Notes under the pieces: generated by a model
Told to the model about the DNA's origin: nothing
Database searches by the model: none
Seen by the model: the letters and a program-made list of their open reading frames with translations, nothing else
Shown: positions 43,548 through 51,771 of the stretch, piece by piece
How the letters are laid out: each line of letters opens with the position of its first letter
Position numbering within the stretch: the stretch's first letter is position 1
DNA from: an uncultured Ellagibacter sp.
GTDB lineage: Bacteria > Actinomycetota > Coriobacteriia > Coriobacteriales > Eggerthellaceae
NCBI RefSeq assembly: GCF_934617235.1
Contig: NZ_CAKTTZ010000010.1
Coordinates: forward strand, 1-55,578
Length of the DNA: 55,578 nt
Direction: 5' to 3'
Made by a program: the position numbers and the translations under genes

Positions 43548-45251
43548 CTAGCGATGCACGATGAAGCGCTTGCGCAGCTGCGTGGCGATTATTTCCAACG
43601 TGACGGAAACGGCGAGGCACAGGTAGATGATGAGCCCCATCTCATGCCAGTTGAACATGTAGTTCGCAACGATGTAGAGATAGTAGCCGATGCCGCCCGA
43701 GCCCGCGATGGCGCCGACGGTGACCGCGCCGACGAAGTTGTTCTCGAAGCGAATGAAGATCCACGACAGTATCTCGTTGAGCTTGTCGGGGAAGACCCCG
43801 CGCGCGACCTGCTGCCACCACGTTGCGCCCGTCGCCTTGAGGGCCTCGAGGGAGCCCTGGTCAACTTCCTCGAACGCCTCGGAGAAGGCCTTCGTCAGGA
43901 AGGAAACGGTATGGAACATCATGCCGATGACGGCGGCCTCGGAACCAAGTCCGATGGCAACGGTGAACACGAGCACCCAAATAATTGTAGGAACCGAACG
44001 GATGATGGCCATCACGGTCTTGATGATGTTGCTCACAAGCTTGTTCGACAGGTTGCTTGCCGCAAGCAGCGACAGCACGAGCGCGATAAGCGCACCGCCC
44101 GCCGTCGCCAGCACCGCGATGCAAAGGGTGACGGCAAGCCCCTCGAACATGTCGGCCCAGGTGTAATTCGAAAGATAGGGGGACAAGAACATAAGCTTGA
44201 AGTATTCGACCAGGTCAGATGCCGCCTGCAGCGTATTGGCGGAGCCGTAGCCCATGTTTGCCATCGTGTAGGTCGTCGCGACGGCAAGGAAAACGGCGAG
44301 CGCGGCAACCACCATGCCCGACGTCGTGCGGACGCGCACCTTGATTTTCCCCCGCGAGACGCGCATCTCGCCCGATTGGCCGTCTGGAGCGCCGATACGG
44401 CGACGCACGAAGTTGGAAACCGCCTCGACGACGATCACGGCCACGGCGATGCAGATGATAACGAGCCCAGCCGTGGGGTACTTGAACGTGCGGTAATACC
44501 AGTTGAACACAAACCCGATTCCTGTGCCCGTGAGCATGCCGACGAGCGTCGCGTCTCGGAAGTTCGTCTCAATCATGTAGAGAACCCAGCTCACCACCTG
44601 GGTCAGGCTTAAGGGGAACACGCCGTGTACGATGACTTGGAGCTTCGACGCCCCCGTCGCTTTGAGGGCCTCGATCGACCCCGCATCGGCCTCGTCGATC
44701 GTCTCGATGAAGGCACGCGTCAGGAAGCCGAGGCTTTTGAAGAACAGTGCCAGAAAGCCGGTGAATTCCGCCTGCTTGAAGGAGAAGAGCAGAATGAAGC
44801 CCCATGCGACGGTCGGGATGTTGCGGAGCACCGTCGCGAACGCGCGGATGACCATCTGAACAGGGCCGCCGACGCCCGAGACGCGCGAAGCGATGACAGC
44901 CAGGACGAACGCGATGATAGCGGCAAGCGTACCTGCGGCGATGGCGTCCAAGATAGTCATGGCGAGCGCCGAGGCAATCTTTTCCATCTGGTCGAACGCC
45001 TTGGCATTCGGCATGAATTGCTCGACGAACCACACGAAACCGCCCGGAAAATCCTTCGCTGCGTCGAGAAAGCTGAAGTCGATATGGCCGCCCGCGACAA
45101 ACGTCACCGCAAGGAAGGCGATAAGGATGCCCGCATAGGACGCATGGCGTTTGGGGAAGAACAGCGGGTCAGGCGTCGCCTTCCCCGTGCCCGCGGGCGA
45201 TTCGACGGCAGAGCTGCACCCAGCGCATTCGCGCTTCTTGAAAAGGGTCAT
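43548..45251 (-). CDS. phnE: PhnE-type ABC permease, two permease domains fused
   Basis: The 567-residue protein contains two complete PhnE-like permease domains. Each has the coupling loop EALKATGA: SIEALKATGASKLQVIVHGV in the first half and SLEALKATGATWWQQVARGV in the second. Single PhnE proteins are about 260-280 residues, so this is an in-frame duplication forming the entire channel in one chain. The start is the ATG at 45251, overlapping the ATPase stop (TGATG). The cytoplasmic N-terminus carries KKRECAGCSSAVES, a C-x2-C pair absent from ordinary PhnE. Its setting beside arsM suggests a metalloid or an arsonate/phosphonate-like substrate; no C-P lyase genes are present. Confidence 0.9.
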   Translation of the reverse strand: MTLFKKRECAGCSSAVESPAGTGKATPDPLFFPKRHASYAGILIAFLAVTFVAGGHIDFSFLDAAKDFPGGFVWFVEQFMPNAKAFDQMEKIASALAMTILDAIAAGTLAAIIAFVLAVIASRVSGVGGPVQMVIRAFATVLRNIPTVAWGFILLFSFKQAEFTGFLALFFKSLGFLTRAFIETIDEADAGSIEALKATGASKLQVIVHGVFPLSLTQVVSWVLYMIETNFRDATLVGMLTGTGIGFVFNWYYRTFKYPTAGLVIICIAVAVIVVEAVSNFVRRRIGAPDGQSGEMRVSRGKIKVRVRTTSGMVVAALAVFLAVATTYTMANMGYGSANTLQAASDLVEYFKLMFLSPYLSNYTWADMFEGLAVTLCIAVLATAGGALIALVLSLLAASNLSNKLVSNIIKTVMAIIRSVPTIIWVLVFTVAIGLGSEAAVIGMMFHTVSFLTKAFSEAFEEVDQGSLEALKATGATWWQQVARGVFPDKLNEILSWIFIRFENNFVGAVTVGAIAGSGGIGYYLYIVANYMFNWHEMGLIIYLCLAVSVTLEIIATQLRKRFIVHR

Positions 45252-46036
45252 CAGCAGCACTCCGCGGTCGAGCTCGAGGGATCCTCCTCGCCATAGACCG
45301 ACGCAATGATGCCCGGGGTCAGATCATTCGGCGCGCCGTCGAAAACGAGCCTGCCGCCCGACACCGCAATGATGCGGTCGGAGAACTCGAGCGCGTATTC
45401 GACCTGGTGAAGGCTGACCAGGCAAGCGATGTCCCGCTCGTCTGCGGCCCAGCGCAAATGCTCCATCACCGTTCTCGATGATTTAGGATCGAGGCTCGCG
45501 ATGGGCTCATCGGCCAAAATGAGCAGTGGGTCTTGGACCAGTGCGCGGGCAATGCCGACGCGCTGCTTCTGGCCACCCGAAAGCTGGTCAGCCCGCATGT
45601 ATGCGCAGCACCCGAGCCCCACGCGCTCAAGCGCATCGAACGCCGCGCGCTTTTCCTCTTCCGTGAATATGCTAAGAGCGCCCATGAGGGAATTCTTGTA
45701 GCCAAGACGCCCCTGAAGAACGTTCTCTATCGCCGTCGATCGATAGACCAGGTTGTACCCCTGAAAGACCATCGCCATGCGGCGGCGGATCTCGCGCAGC
45801 GCACGTCCACGAGCACTCGTCGCTTCCTTCCCGTCGAACACGACAGAGCCGGAAGTCGGGTCGATCAGGCGGTTGATGCAGCGCAAAAGCGTGGACTTTC
45901 CCGCCCCTGAGCTGCCGATCAGGGAGACGAATTCCCCCCGCTTCAAGGAGAAGGAGACGCCATCGAGTGCTTTTAAGGAGCCATCGTAGCTTTTCGTCAG
46001 CCCCTCGACCTGAAGCAATGTTTCAGTCGCACCCAC
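45251..46036 (-). CDS. phnC: PhnC-type ABC transporter ATP-binding protein
   Basis: The 261-residue ATPase drives the PhnE-type permease. Walker A is GSSGAGKSTLLR, the signature LSGGQKQRVGIA, Walker B LLILADEPIASLDP, and the PhnC-specific region FQGYNLVYRSTAIENVLQGR is present. The GTG at 46036 follows AAGGGGGCTCCG. The C-terminus ends in TAECC, a vicinal cysteine pair, and CC also occurs at GLGCCAYM; such cysteines are not part of the ATPase mechanism and may be metalloid or thiol-reactive sites. It sits 53 bp after the binding-protein gene. Confidence 0.92.
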   Translation of the reverse strand: MGATETLLQVEGLTKSYDGSLKALDGVSFSLKRGEFVSLIGSSGAGKSTLLRCINRLIDPTSGSVVFDGKEATSARGRALREIRRRMAMVFQGYNLVYRSTAIENVLQGRLGYKNSLMGALSIFTEEEKRAAFDALERVGLGCCAYMRADQLSGGQKQRVGIARALVQDPLLILADEPIASLDPKSSRTVMEHLRWAADERDIACLVSLHQVEYALEFSDRIIAVSGGRLVFDGAPNDLTPGIIASVYGEEDPSSSTAECC

Positions 46037-46088
46037 CGGAGCCCCCTTCCCTTTCAGTCATGCCCTATCCAGTATGCGGCATTCCGCG

Positions 46089-47168
46089 CTATTCTTCGCC
46101 GATGAGCTTGCGGAAGTCGTCGTAATAGGAGTCGTCGGCCGGGGTGAAGGTGACCTTGCCCGTGGTCTGCTTCCACTTGGTCACGGTGTCCTTGTCGCTC
46201 GGATCCTTGAACAGCTCCTTGTTGCCGGAAACCGCGTCGGAGCACATGTAGTCGATGACCTTCTTGTTCATATCCTCGGGCACGTAATCGGTGTTCACGA
46301 CGAAGGGAACCGCGGGAACGGGCAGCGACGACACGCAGCGCAGCTTCACACCGGCGTACTTGTCGAGCGGAGCCTCGAGGCCGGATTTGATCTCGTAGAG
46401 CGCGCCGAGCTCGCCGTTTTCGCCCTCGATGACGTTGTAGTTGTTCGCGGCGCCGGTGTCGTCGCACGCGCAGAAGTCGGCGTCGCCGGTGAGCACGTTG
46501 TAGATGGAGTTCACGTGGCTGCCGCCGAAGAGCACCGTGTTGAAGAACTTGCCCGACTCGCCAAGCTCCTCGGAGTCGGAGATGCCGAACTCGGTCGCGA
46601 GCGCGATCGAGGGGATGACGTAGCCGGAAGTCGAGGAGAGCTCGACCCAGGACATGTTCTTGCCCTTCATGGCATCCTGCGTAAGCTCGTAGGAATCACC
46701 CTTCTTGTACTTGTCGGCGTTTTCGTCGAGCACGAGGATCTGGGAATGGTAGGAAACCTGGTTCAGCTTGCCTTCCCCGTCGGAGAGGACCCAGGCAACC
46801 TCGACAGCGGGGTTCTTCTTGTGCAGCTCGACGTACTCCTTGGCACCGAGCGAGGCGTAATGGGCCTTGCCCGAGTTCACGGCTTCGATGCACACGTTGT
46901 AGTCGGTGGTGGTCATCGGCTCGCAGGGCACACCCGCGCCTTCCGCCATCGCTTCGGCGATGAGGTCGCGCATGTTCTCGTACTTTCCTTCCGACGCGCC
47001 CGGTTCCCAGGCGAACACGAGTTTCTCGGGAGCTTCGACCTTCTTGTCGTCGGTCTTGGCGTCGGTCTTGGAATCGCTTGAGGAGCACCCGGCCAAACCA
47101 GCCATGGCGCCCACTGCCGCCACAGTACCTGCCGCGACGAACTGACGGCGGTTGAGATTGAGTTCCAT
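46089..47168 (-). CDS. phnD: PhnD-type substrate-binding lipoprotein (Tat type)
   Basis: The 359-residue extracellular lipoprotein has a twin-arginine motif (LNRRQFVAAG) and a lipobox LAGC (C28). The binding domain belongs to the phosphate/phosphite/phosphonate superfamily: SYHSQILVLDEN, SSTSGYVIPSIAL and FGGSHVNSIYNVLTG are its usual ligand-contact segments. It carries six cysteines in the mature part (about C82, C93, C233, C235, C278, C309), including FCACDD where relatives normally have a short non-cysteine stretch. The arsenite sensor AioX is a known cysteine-containing member of this superfamily, making arsenic a reasonable guess given the neighbouring arsM. Confidence 0.9.
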   Translation of the reverse strand: MELNLNRRQFVAAGTVAAVGAMAGLAGCSSSDSKTDAKTDDKKVEAPEKLVFAWEPGASEGKYENMRDLIAEAMAEGAGVPCEPMTTTDYNVCIEAVNSGKAHYASLGAKEYVELHKKNPAVEVAWVLSDGEGKLNQVSYHSQILVLDENADKYKKGDSYELTQDAMKGKNMSWVELSSTSGYVIPSIALATEFGISDSEELGESGKFFNTVLFGGSHVNSIYNVLTGDADFCACDDTGAANNYNVIEGENGELGALYEIKSGLEAPLDKYAGVKLRCVSSLPVPAVPFVVNTDYVPEDMNKKVIDYMCSDAVSGNKELFKDPSDKDTVTKWKQTTGKVTFTPADDSYYDDFRKLIGEE

Positions 47169-47357
47169 TTAGCTTCCTTCCTTATTTTTCTTCAACATAC
47201 AACACGGGTGCGCATCGGCTGCACACCCGCATCATTAAGGTTTATTCTACTACATTGAACCCTCTAATAATAGATAGTGTCCAATAATGTATGATTCCAC
47301 TCCGAAGATTTCGGGGACCGAAAGAAGTCTGCGAGCCGACCGCCCGCGGACAGCCTA
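47169..47357 (-). promoter_or_regulatory. AT-rich leader of the phnDCE operon
   Basis: The 189-bp gap between phnD and the upstream DUF2703 gene has an AT-rich centre (47236-47292) likely to contain a promoter, and near phnD an inverted repeat CGGGTG/CACACCCG (about 47206-47230). No clear -35/-10 pair or terminator for the upstream gene was resolved. Confidence 0.35.
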
Positions 47358-48131
47358 TCAGCAGCTCGACGAGGAGGATTCGCTACCGTCGCCGCAACAA
47401 CTGTCGCCTTCGCCCTGTTCAGCGCGCTTCTCCGCATCCTTCTTGCGCTTGCCCGCGAAGAATCCGGCAAGGTTCTCGGGCAACTCGTAGGGCTTATCGG
47501 CACCAGGCTCGGCAACGCGGCCCTGGAGCACAACCTCCATGATGCCGCGCACAAGCAGATCCGTCGGCGGCACCTCGTAGTACGTGCCGTTAAACGGGAA
47601 CAGGCGGCACTTGACATCGTAGTTGGCAATGTCGCTGCAGCAGTCGCAGTCGTTTTCCTCGATAGAGGGGCAGATGTCGACGTTGTTCACGCGAACGGTC
47701 GGCGAGCTGTAGAAGTTGTACTGCTCGGCAAGCCATTCGCTGTCGACGTTTACCGAGTTCAGCGTGATGTCATAGCCGCATGCAGCAAGCACGGGGCGGC
47801 ACAGCTCGACCGCGCGCTCGACACGCTTGTCGGCACCCTGGCAACGTTCGCACACAGTGAGGTCGAGGTACAAAAAGTCGACGACGACCGTTTTCTTGCG
47901 CCCAGCATAAACATCATCGGAGCAGCTGTAGGCCGCATCCGAGCTGTAGGGCGGAAGAATCGCCGATTCCGCTGCGGGCACAGGTTCGGGCTGCCACTGA
48001 TCGAATGCGACAATTGAGCGCTCGGCGGGCTGGTTGCACGAGCACCCGCCTGCTGAAGCCTTGCCTTTTCGAGCGCGCTTCGCTGCTTGGGCGAGCTTTC
48101 CCAACTTCTGCTTCTTTTCCTTCTTGGACAT
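47358..48131 (-). CDS. Cysteine-rich thioredoxin-like DUF2703 protein
   Basis: The 257-residue cytoplasmic protein has a lysine-rich N-terminus, a GGCSCNQP motif near residue 30, and a central DUF2703-like region beginning VVVDFLYLDLTVCERCQGAD, a thioredoxin-like fold with a C-x2-C active-site position. Further cysteines are in CPSIEENDCDCCSD and CRLF, and the C-terminus ends in GEGDSCCGDGSESSSSSC. DUF2703 is often encoded beside arsenic genes and is of unknown function. It is 243 bp downstream of arsM on the same strand; the ATG at 48131 follows AAGGGGGATTC. A role in metalloid transfer or sequestration is an inference from cysteines and context. Confidence 0.8.
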   Translation of the reverse strand: MSKKEKKQKLGKLAQAAKRARKGKASAGGCSCNQPAERSIVAFDQWQPEPVPAAESAILPPYSSDAAYSCSDDVYAGRKKTVVVDFLYLDLTVCERCQGADKRVERAVELCRPVLAACGYDITLNSVNVDSEWLAEQYNFYSSPTVRVNNVDICPSIEENDCDCCSDIANYDVKCRLFPFNGTYYEVPPTDLLVRGIMEVVLQGRVAEPGADKPYELPENLAGFFAGKRKKDAEKRAEQGEGDSCCGDGSESSSSSC

Positions 48132-48163
48132 GAATCCCCCTTCATGGATGGAGCGACTTCTAG

Positions 48164-48198
48164 GTTTGCCCCATCATACGCCAGAAAGTGCGGCGGGG
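48164..48198 (-). repeat. Dispersed intergenic repeat, copy 2
   Basis: Near-identical to 40282-40316: GTTTGCCCCATCATACGCCA then AGAAAGTGCGGCGGGG, differing at only three or so positions. It lies in the gap between arsM and the DUF2703 gene (48132-48374), which otherwise holds no feature. Confidence 0.8.
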
Positions 48199-48374
48199 CA
48201 CAACTCGCCACAACCGAGCAGGGAAACATCAGATGCGAGCGCGTGGGGACGCGGAGGACAACTCGTTCCGACTAGCTTTTCGAGTACTTCTGGACAAAAA
48301 GTGGCGTTTAAGCGGGATGGGCGCACCCGCTCTCTCCCCGACCAGCTCACCCATATCGATAAAGAGCGTAATCG

Positions 48375-49418
48375 CTAGCAGCAGCCACCACCGCAGCAGC
48401 CGCCGCCGTCAACCGAGGGGGCGTTGCCGCAGCCCTCGTAGGGGCCGAAATGGATGGAGCGGTCGCCGTAAACGGTGAAGTACTTGCCGAAACGGGTGTC
48501 CTGCACGTAGCTGCAGGAGTTGCCGCACACGTCGAGGCGCAGATCTTTGAAGAAGCGATGGTGGTCATCAAGGTCGAAGTAGTTCTCGCACCCTTCGATA
48601 CCGCCGCGGTAAATGGCGGTCTGACCGTATTGCTCGCAAATGTCCTCCAGCGTATCAGGCAGCTTGAAAGCGCGAACCGTGCGCGAGCTGAACTGGATGT
48701 TGCCCACGAGCGCCTCGACCTCGGGATTGTCGATAGTGGCCGCCGACGAGCTCATGTAGCGGAAGTCGACCCAGCCCACGCGCGCCATCATGCGGCGGAA
48801 GTCCTCAACGTACATCGCGCCGCCGAGGCACTCGCCCAAAAGGATCGGGTTCTCGTTGATTTCCTTCGGAACGCGACGGTCGGCGAAGATGTCGGCAAAG
48901 TAGAGCTCGCCGCCGATCTTGAGCACACGCCAAATCTCCCTGAAGACCTGCTCCTTCATGGGCGACAGGTTGATAACGCAGTTGGAGATGACCACGTCGA
49001 CCGACCCATCGGGGATAGCGGAAAGATCCTCGATGTAGCTCTCGACGAACTCGACGTTGTCGTAGAATTTCGCGGCCATTTCAGCCTGATGGCTCTTGGC
49101 GAACGCAAGCTGGTCGGGGTTCATGTCGACGCCGATGACCCGGCCCTCGGGCCCAACGAGCTTGCTCGCCAGGTACACATCGCGTCCGGTACCGCAGCCC
49201 AGATCGAGCACGGTGCAACCCTCAAGCGCAGGCGGAAGCGGGCTGCCGCAACCGTAGAAGCGGGAGGTGATCTCCTCGGGGATATCCGCCAAGACATCCT
49301 TAATGTACTGGGGCAAGCTATCGGTGCCGCAGCTGCACGTATGGGTGACCATCTCGCCGCCGTTATCGACGGACATCTTGCTGTAGTATTCCTTGACCTG
49401 CTCGCGAATGTCGCTCAT
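48375..49418 (-). CDS. arsM: Arsenite S-adenosylmethionine methyltransferase ArsM
   Basis: The 347-residue methyltransferase converts As(III) to methylated arsenicals using SAM. The SAM-binding motif is TVLDLGCGTGRDVYLASKLV (about 69-88). The three cysteines that bind As(III) in characterised ArsM are visible in their contexts: C57 in FYGCGSP, C147 in SNCVINLSP and C197 in GECLGGA. Beyond the standard core, the C-terminal 100 residues are extended and contain C298, C302, C330 and a terminal GGGCCGGGCC, uncommon and probably thiol-chelating. The ATG at 49418 follows AAAGGTTGAAAT. It is divergent from a plus-strand ABC operon. Confidence 0.94.
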   Translation of the reverse strand: MSDIREQVKEYYSKMSVDNGGEMVTHTCSCGTDSLPQYIKDVLADIPEEITSRFYGCGSPLPPALEGCTVLDLGCGTGRDVYLASKLVGPEGRVIGVDMNPDQLAFAKSHQAEMAAKFYDNVEFVESYIEDLSAIPDGSVDVVISNCVINLSPMKEQVFREIWRVLKIGGELYFADIFADRRVPKEINENPILLGECLGGAMYVEDFRRMMARVGWVDFRYMSSSAATIDNPEVEALVGNIQFSSRTVRAFKLPDTLEDICEQYGQTAIYRGGIEGCENYFDLDDHHRFFKDLRLDVCGNSCSYVQDTRFGKYFTVYGDRSIHFGPYEGCGNAPSVDGGGCCGGGCC

Positions 49419-49456
49419 ATTTCAACCTTTCTTGTTAATCCTAGGCTACTGCTAGA

Positions 49457-49653
49457 CTATTGCTGAACCATACGCTTCCAATGCAATTATTGTCAATTGT
49501 CTTATAGCCACCATCCAACTGAAAACAGCTTTATCCCTATTGCTCAACTATGATTAACAAGCTAAGTAAATCCGAGTTACTTACTAGTTTTTTCCCAGCT
49601 CATTCGCAACCTATTCAAGGAAAAATGCGACACTTTAGACTATTGTCACTAAC
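49457..49653. promoter_or_regulatory. Divergent arsM / ABC-operon control region
   Basis: The 309-bp AT-rich gap 49419-49727 holds no gene. On the minus strand TTGACA (49491-49496) and TATGGT (49467-49472) with an 18-bp spacer make a good arsM promoter. A motif CTATTGCTSAACYAT occurs at 49457-49471 and 49537-49551 (13 of 15 bases equal), with a weaker form CTATTGTCACTAAC at 49640-49653. CAATT-N6-AATTG (49484-49499) overlaps the arsM -35. These repeats could be operator sites of a shared regulator. No regulator gene such as arsR is adjacent. Confidence 0.6.
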
Positions 49654-49727
49654 CCAATACTCGCTTGTGTGCTATATGTGAACTACGTCTTTATAGGGGA
49701 CATTCCAACAAATCAAGGAGGAACCGC

Positions 49728-50903
49728 ATGGCCCAACTTATCGACAACCTTTCCCGTCGAACCTTCGTTAAGGGCGCTGCTGCCGCAGGTGCACTCGCCG
49801 GCATCGCCGCCCTCGGCGGATGCGCAAGCGAGCAGAAGACCGAGGACAAGTCCGAGGCGAAAACCGAAACCCCCGAGAGCAAGTACGACAACACGCTTTC
49901 GACCGACACCGAAGACCTCAACATCGTGCTTTTGGGCAAGGACTCGAAGATCGCCGCCATCATCTTGGCCCTCAAGAAGGGCTACTACGAGGAGGAGAAG
50001 CTCAACGTCGCCACGCAGACCGTGTCGGGCGGCTTCCCCGAGGCAATGCCTGCGCTCTCCAACGGCACCGCCGACGTGCTCCCCTTCGGCTCCATCCCTT
50101 CCTGCACCTACATCGGACAAGGCGATGACCTGGTCATCTTCGGCGGCACCGTCGCCGACGGCTCCGAGTGCGTCACGCTTATCGAGAACAAGGACTCCTA
50201 CAAGAAGCCGGAAGACTTCAAGGGGAAGAAGATCGGCTGCTTCCGCATGGAGACCGGCCACATGATTACCAAGAGCTGGCTGCGCCAAAACGGCATCGAG
50301 GACGGCAAGGACGTGGAGTTCATCCTGCTGGAAAGCTCTGCCGCCGAAGTTGCCGCAGTTGAAAACGGCGAAATCGATATGTGCTTCGTGAACAGCGGTT
50401 ACGGCTACGTCGCCACGCAGGGCGGCAAATGCGCCGTCGCCTTCCGCCCCAACGAGCTGACGGGCAAGGAGTTCCCCTGCTGCCGCCAGACCACGAACCG
50501 CAAGGCATTCGAGGAGAAGCGCTCGGCGCTCATCAAGTTCGAGATCGCCAACCTGCGCGCGATTTACGACATCGAGAACGACCACGCGGGTACCATCGCG
50601 ACCATTGTGGAGTACTCCGGCCAGCCCGAGGAGTACATCGAGAACATCACGTACGGCAAGGGCGATTACGTCGCCGCGATGAAGTTCGAGATGGACCCCT
50701 ACACCGATGACGTGAAGGTGTTCTACGGGGACATGATCGACAACGGCGACATCGACGACACCAACAAGGAGCTCATCGTCGAGCACATGGACTCGACTAT
50801 CTACAAGGCGGCCCTCGATGCGCTTATCGAGCGCGGAGAAAACAAGGCCTTCTACGAGAAGCTCGTCGCCGAGTACGAAAAGCACAACACCCTGGGCATT
50901 TAG
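49728..50903 (+). CDS. SsuA/TauA/NMT1-type substrate-binding lipoprotein (Tat type)
   Basis: This 391-residue extracellular lipoprotein binds the substrate of the ABC transporter encoded downstream. It has a twin-arginine motif (LSRRTFVKG) and lipobox LGGC (C32). The fold is the nitrate/sulfonate/taurine class: IAAIILALKKGYYEEE near residue 76-91 and TADVLPFGSIPSCTYIG near 114-130. It carries seven cysteines in the mature chain (about C126, C148, C171, C219, C235, C251, C252); C126 lies where the ligand contact segment usually is, and C251-C252 is a vicinal pair. Such proteins generally have few cysteines, so a thiophilic ligand is suspected. The ATG at 49728 follows AAGGAGGAACCGC. Confidence 0.9.
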   Translation: MAQLIDNLSRRTFVKGAAAAGALAGIAALGGCASEQKTEDKSEAKTETPESKYDNTLSTDTEDLNIVLLGKDSKIAAIILALKKGYYEEEKLNVATQTVSGGFPEAMPALSNGTADVLPFGSIPSCTYIGQGDDLVIFGGTVADGSECVTLIENKDSYKKPEDFKGKKIGCFRMETGHMITKSWLRQNGIEDGKDVEFILLESSAAEVAAVENGEIDMCFVNSGYGYVATQGGKCAVAFRPNELTGKEFPCCRQTTNRKAFEEKRSALIKFEIANLRAIYDIENDHAGTIATIVEYSGQPEEYIENITYGKGDYVAAMKFEMDPYTDDVKVFYGDMIDNGDIDDTNKELIVEHMDSTIYKAALDALIERGENKAFYEKLVAEYEKHNTLGI

Positions 50904-50917
50904 CAGCCCTTCCCCCC

Positions 50918-50951
50918 GCGCGTGCCCGCGGTCCGATTCGCGGGCACGCGC
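50918..50951 (+). terminator. Intra-operon 13-bp hairpin after the binding-protein gene
   Basis: GCGCGTGCCCGCG (50918-50930) pairs perfectly with CGCGGGCACGCGC (50939-50951), between the binding-protein stop and the ATPase start. No T-run follows, so it is more likely an mRNA stabiliser or partial terminator that raises binding-protein levels above those of the ATPase and permease, as in other ABC operons. Confidence 0.65.
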
Positions 50952-50982
50952 GCCTTCCCATCCGATATCGCGAGGGAGCTCT

Positions 50983-51771
50983 ATGCCTGCTATCTCATTC
51001 AAGAATGTAAGCTACTCCTACGTCGACGGCAACGAGTCGTTTTTGGCGCTTGAGAACATCGACCTCGACATCGCCGACGGCGAGTTCGTATGCCTCATCG
51101 GTCATTCAGGGTGCGGCAAATCAACCCTATTGTCCCTGCTCGCAGGCCTGTCGATGCCGACCGCAGGCGAAATCTTCATCGACGGCGCGCCCGTTTCGGG
51201 CCCCGGCCCCGACCGTTCAATCGTGTTCCAGAGCTATTCTCTGTTCCCCTGGCAGACCGCCCTTAAGAATGTAACGTTCTCGATCCGCCAGACGAACAGG
51301 AACGCCACCAAAGAGCAGGCGAAAGCACACGCACTCGAGCTGCTTGCCCAGGTTGGCATGGAAGACGCAGCGAACCGCTACCCCTTCCAGCTCTCGGGCG
51401 GCATGCGCCAGCGCGTCGCGATTGCCCGCGCGCTCGCCATCGACGCGCCCACGATGCTTCTTGACGAGCCTTTCGGGGCGCTCGACCCGCTTATCCGCGG
51501 CAAACTGCAGGAGCTGCTTCTGCGCCTGTGGAACGAAGGCGAAGGCTGCTGCAAGACGGCGGTGTTTGTGACGCACGACATCGACGAGGCGCTTATCCTC
51601 GCCGACCGCATCGTCTTCATGGAGCCCCGCCACATCACGCGCGAATTCATCCTGCCGAAAGACCGCGTCCGCAACAGCGATGCCATCGTGGAGGATGCAC
51701 GCCTGCGCGACATCAAACGCGAGGTCATGGAGCTCTTCGACGCCACCGCAACGGGAAAGGAGGACCGCTGA
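50983..51771 (+). CDS. SsuB/TauB-type ABC transporter ATP-binding protein
   Basis: The 262-residue ATPase has Walker A GHSGCGKSTLLSLLAG, signature QLSGGMRQRVAIARALA, Walker B MLLDEPFGALDP and H-loop VTHDIDEALILADR; FPWQTALKNVTF after the Q-loop is typical of nitrate/sulfonate/taurine importers. A vicinal cysteine pair (GEGCCKTAVF) sits before the H-loop. The ATG at 50983 follows AGGGAGCTCT. Its stop overlaps the permease start (TGATG). Confidence 0.93.
   Translation: MPAISFKNVSYSYVDGNESFLALENIDLDIADGEFVCLIGHSGCGKSTLLSLLAGLSMPTAGEIFIDGAPVSGPGPDRSIVFQSYSLFPWQTALKNVTFSIRQTNRNATKEQAKAHALELLAQVGMEDAANRYPFQLSGGMRQRVAIARALAIDAPTMLLDEPFGALDPLIRGKLQELLLRLWNEGEGCCKTAVFVTHDIDEALILADRIVFMEPRHITREFILPKDRVRNSDAIVEDARLRDIKREVMELFDATATGKEDR

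Noticed and set aside
43548..47168. Annotating the PhnDCE unit as a phosphonate catabolic locus
   Set aside because: No phnG-phnM (C-P lyase) or phosphonatase genes are near; the symbols denote transporter family only.
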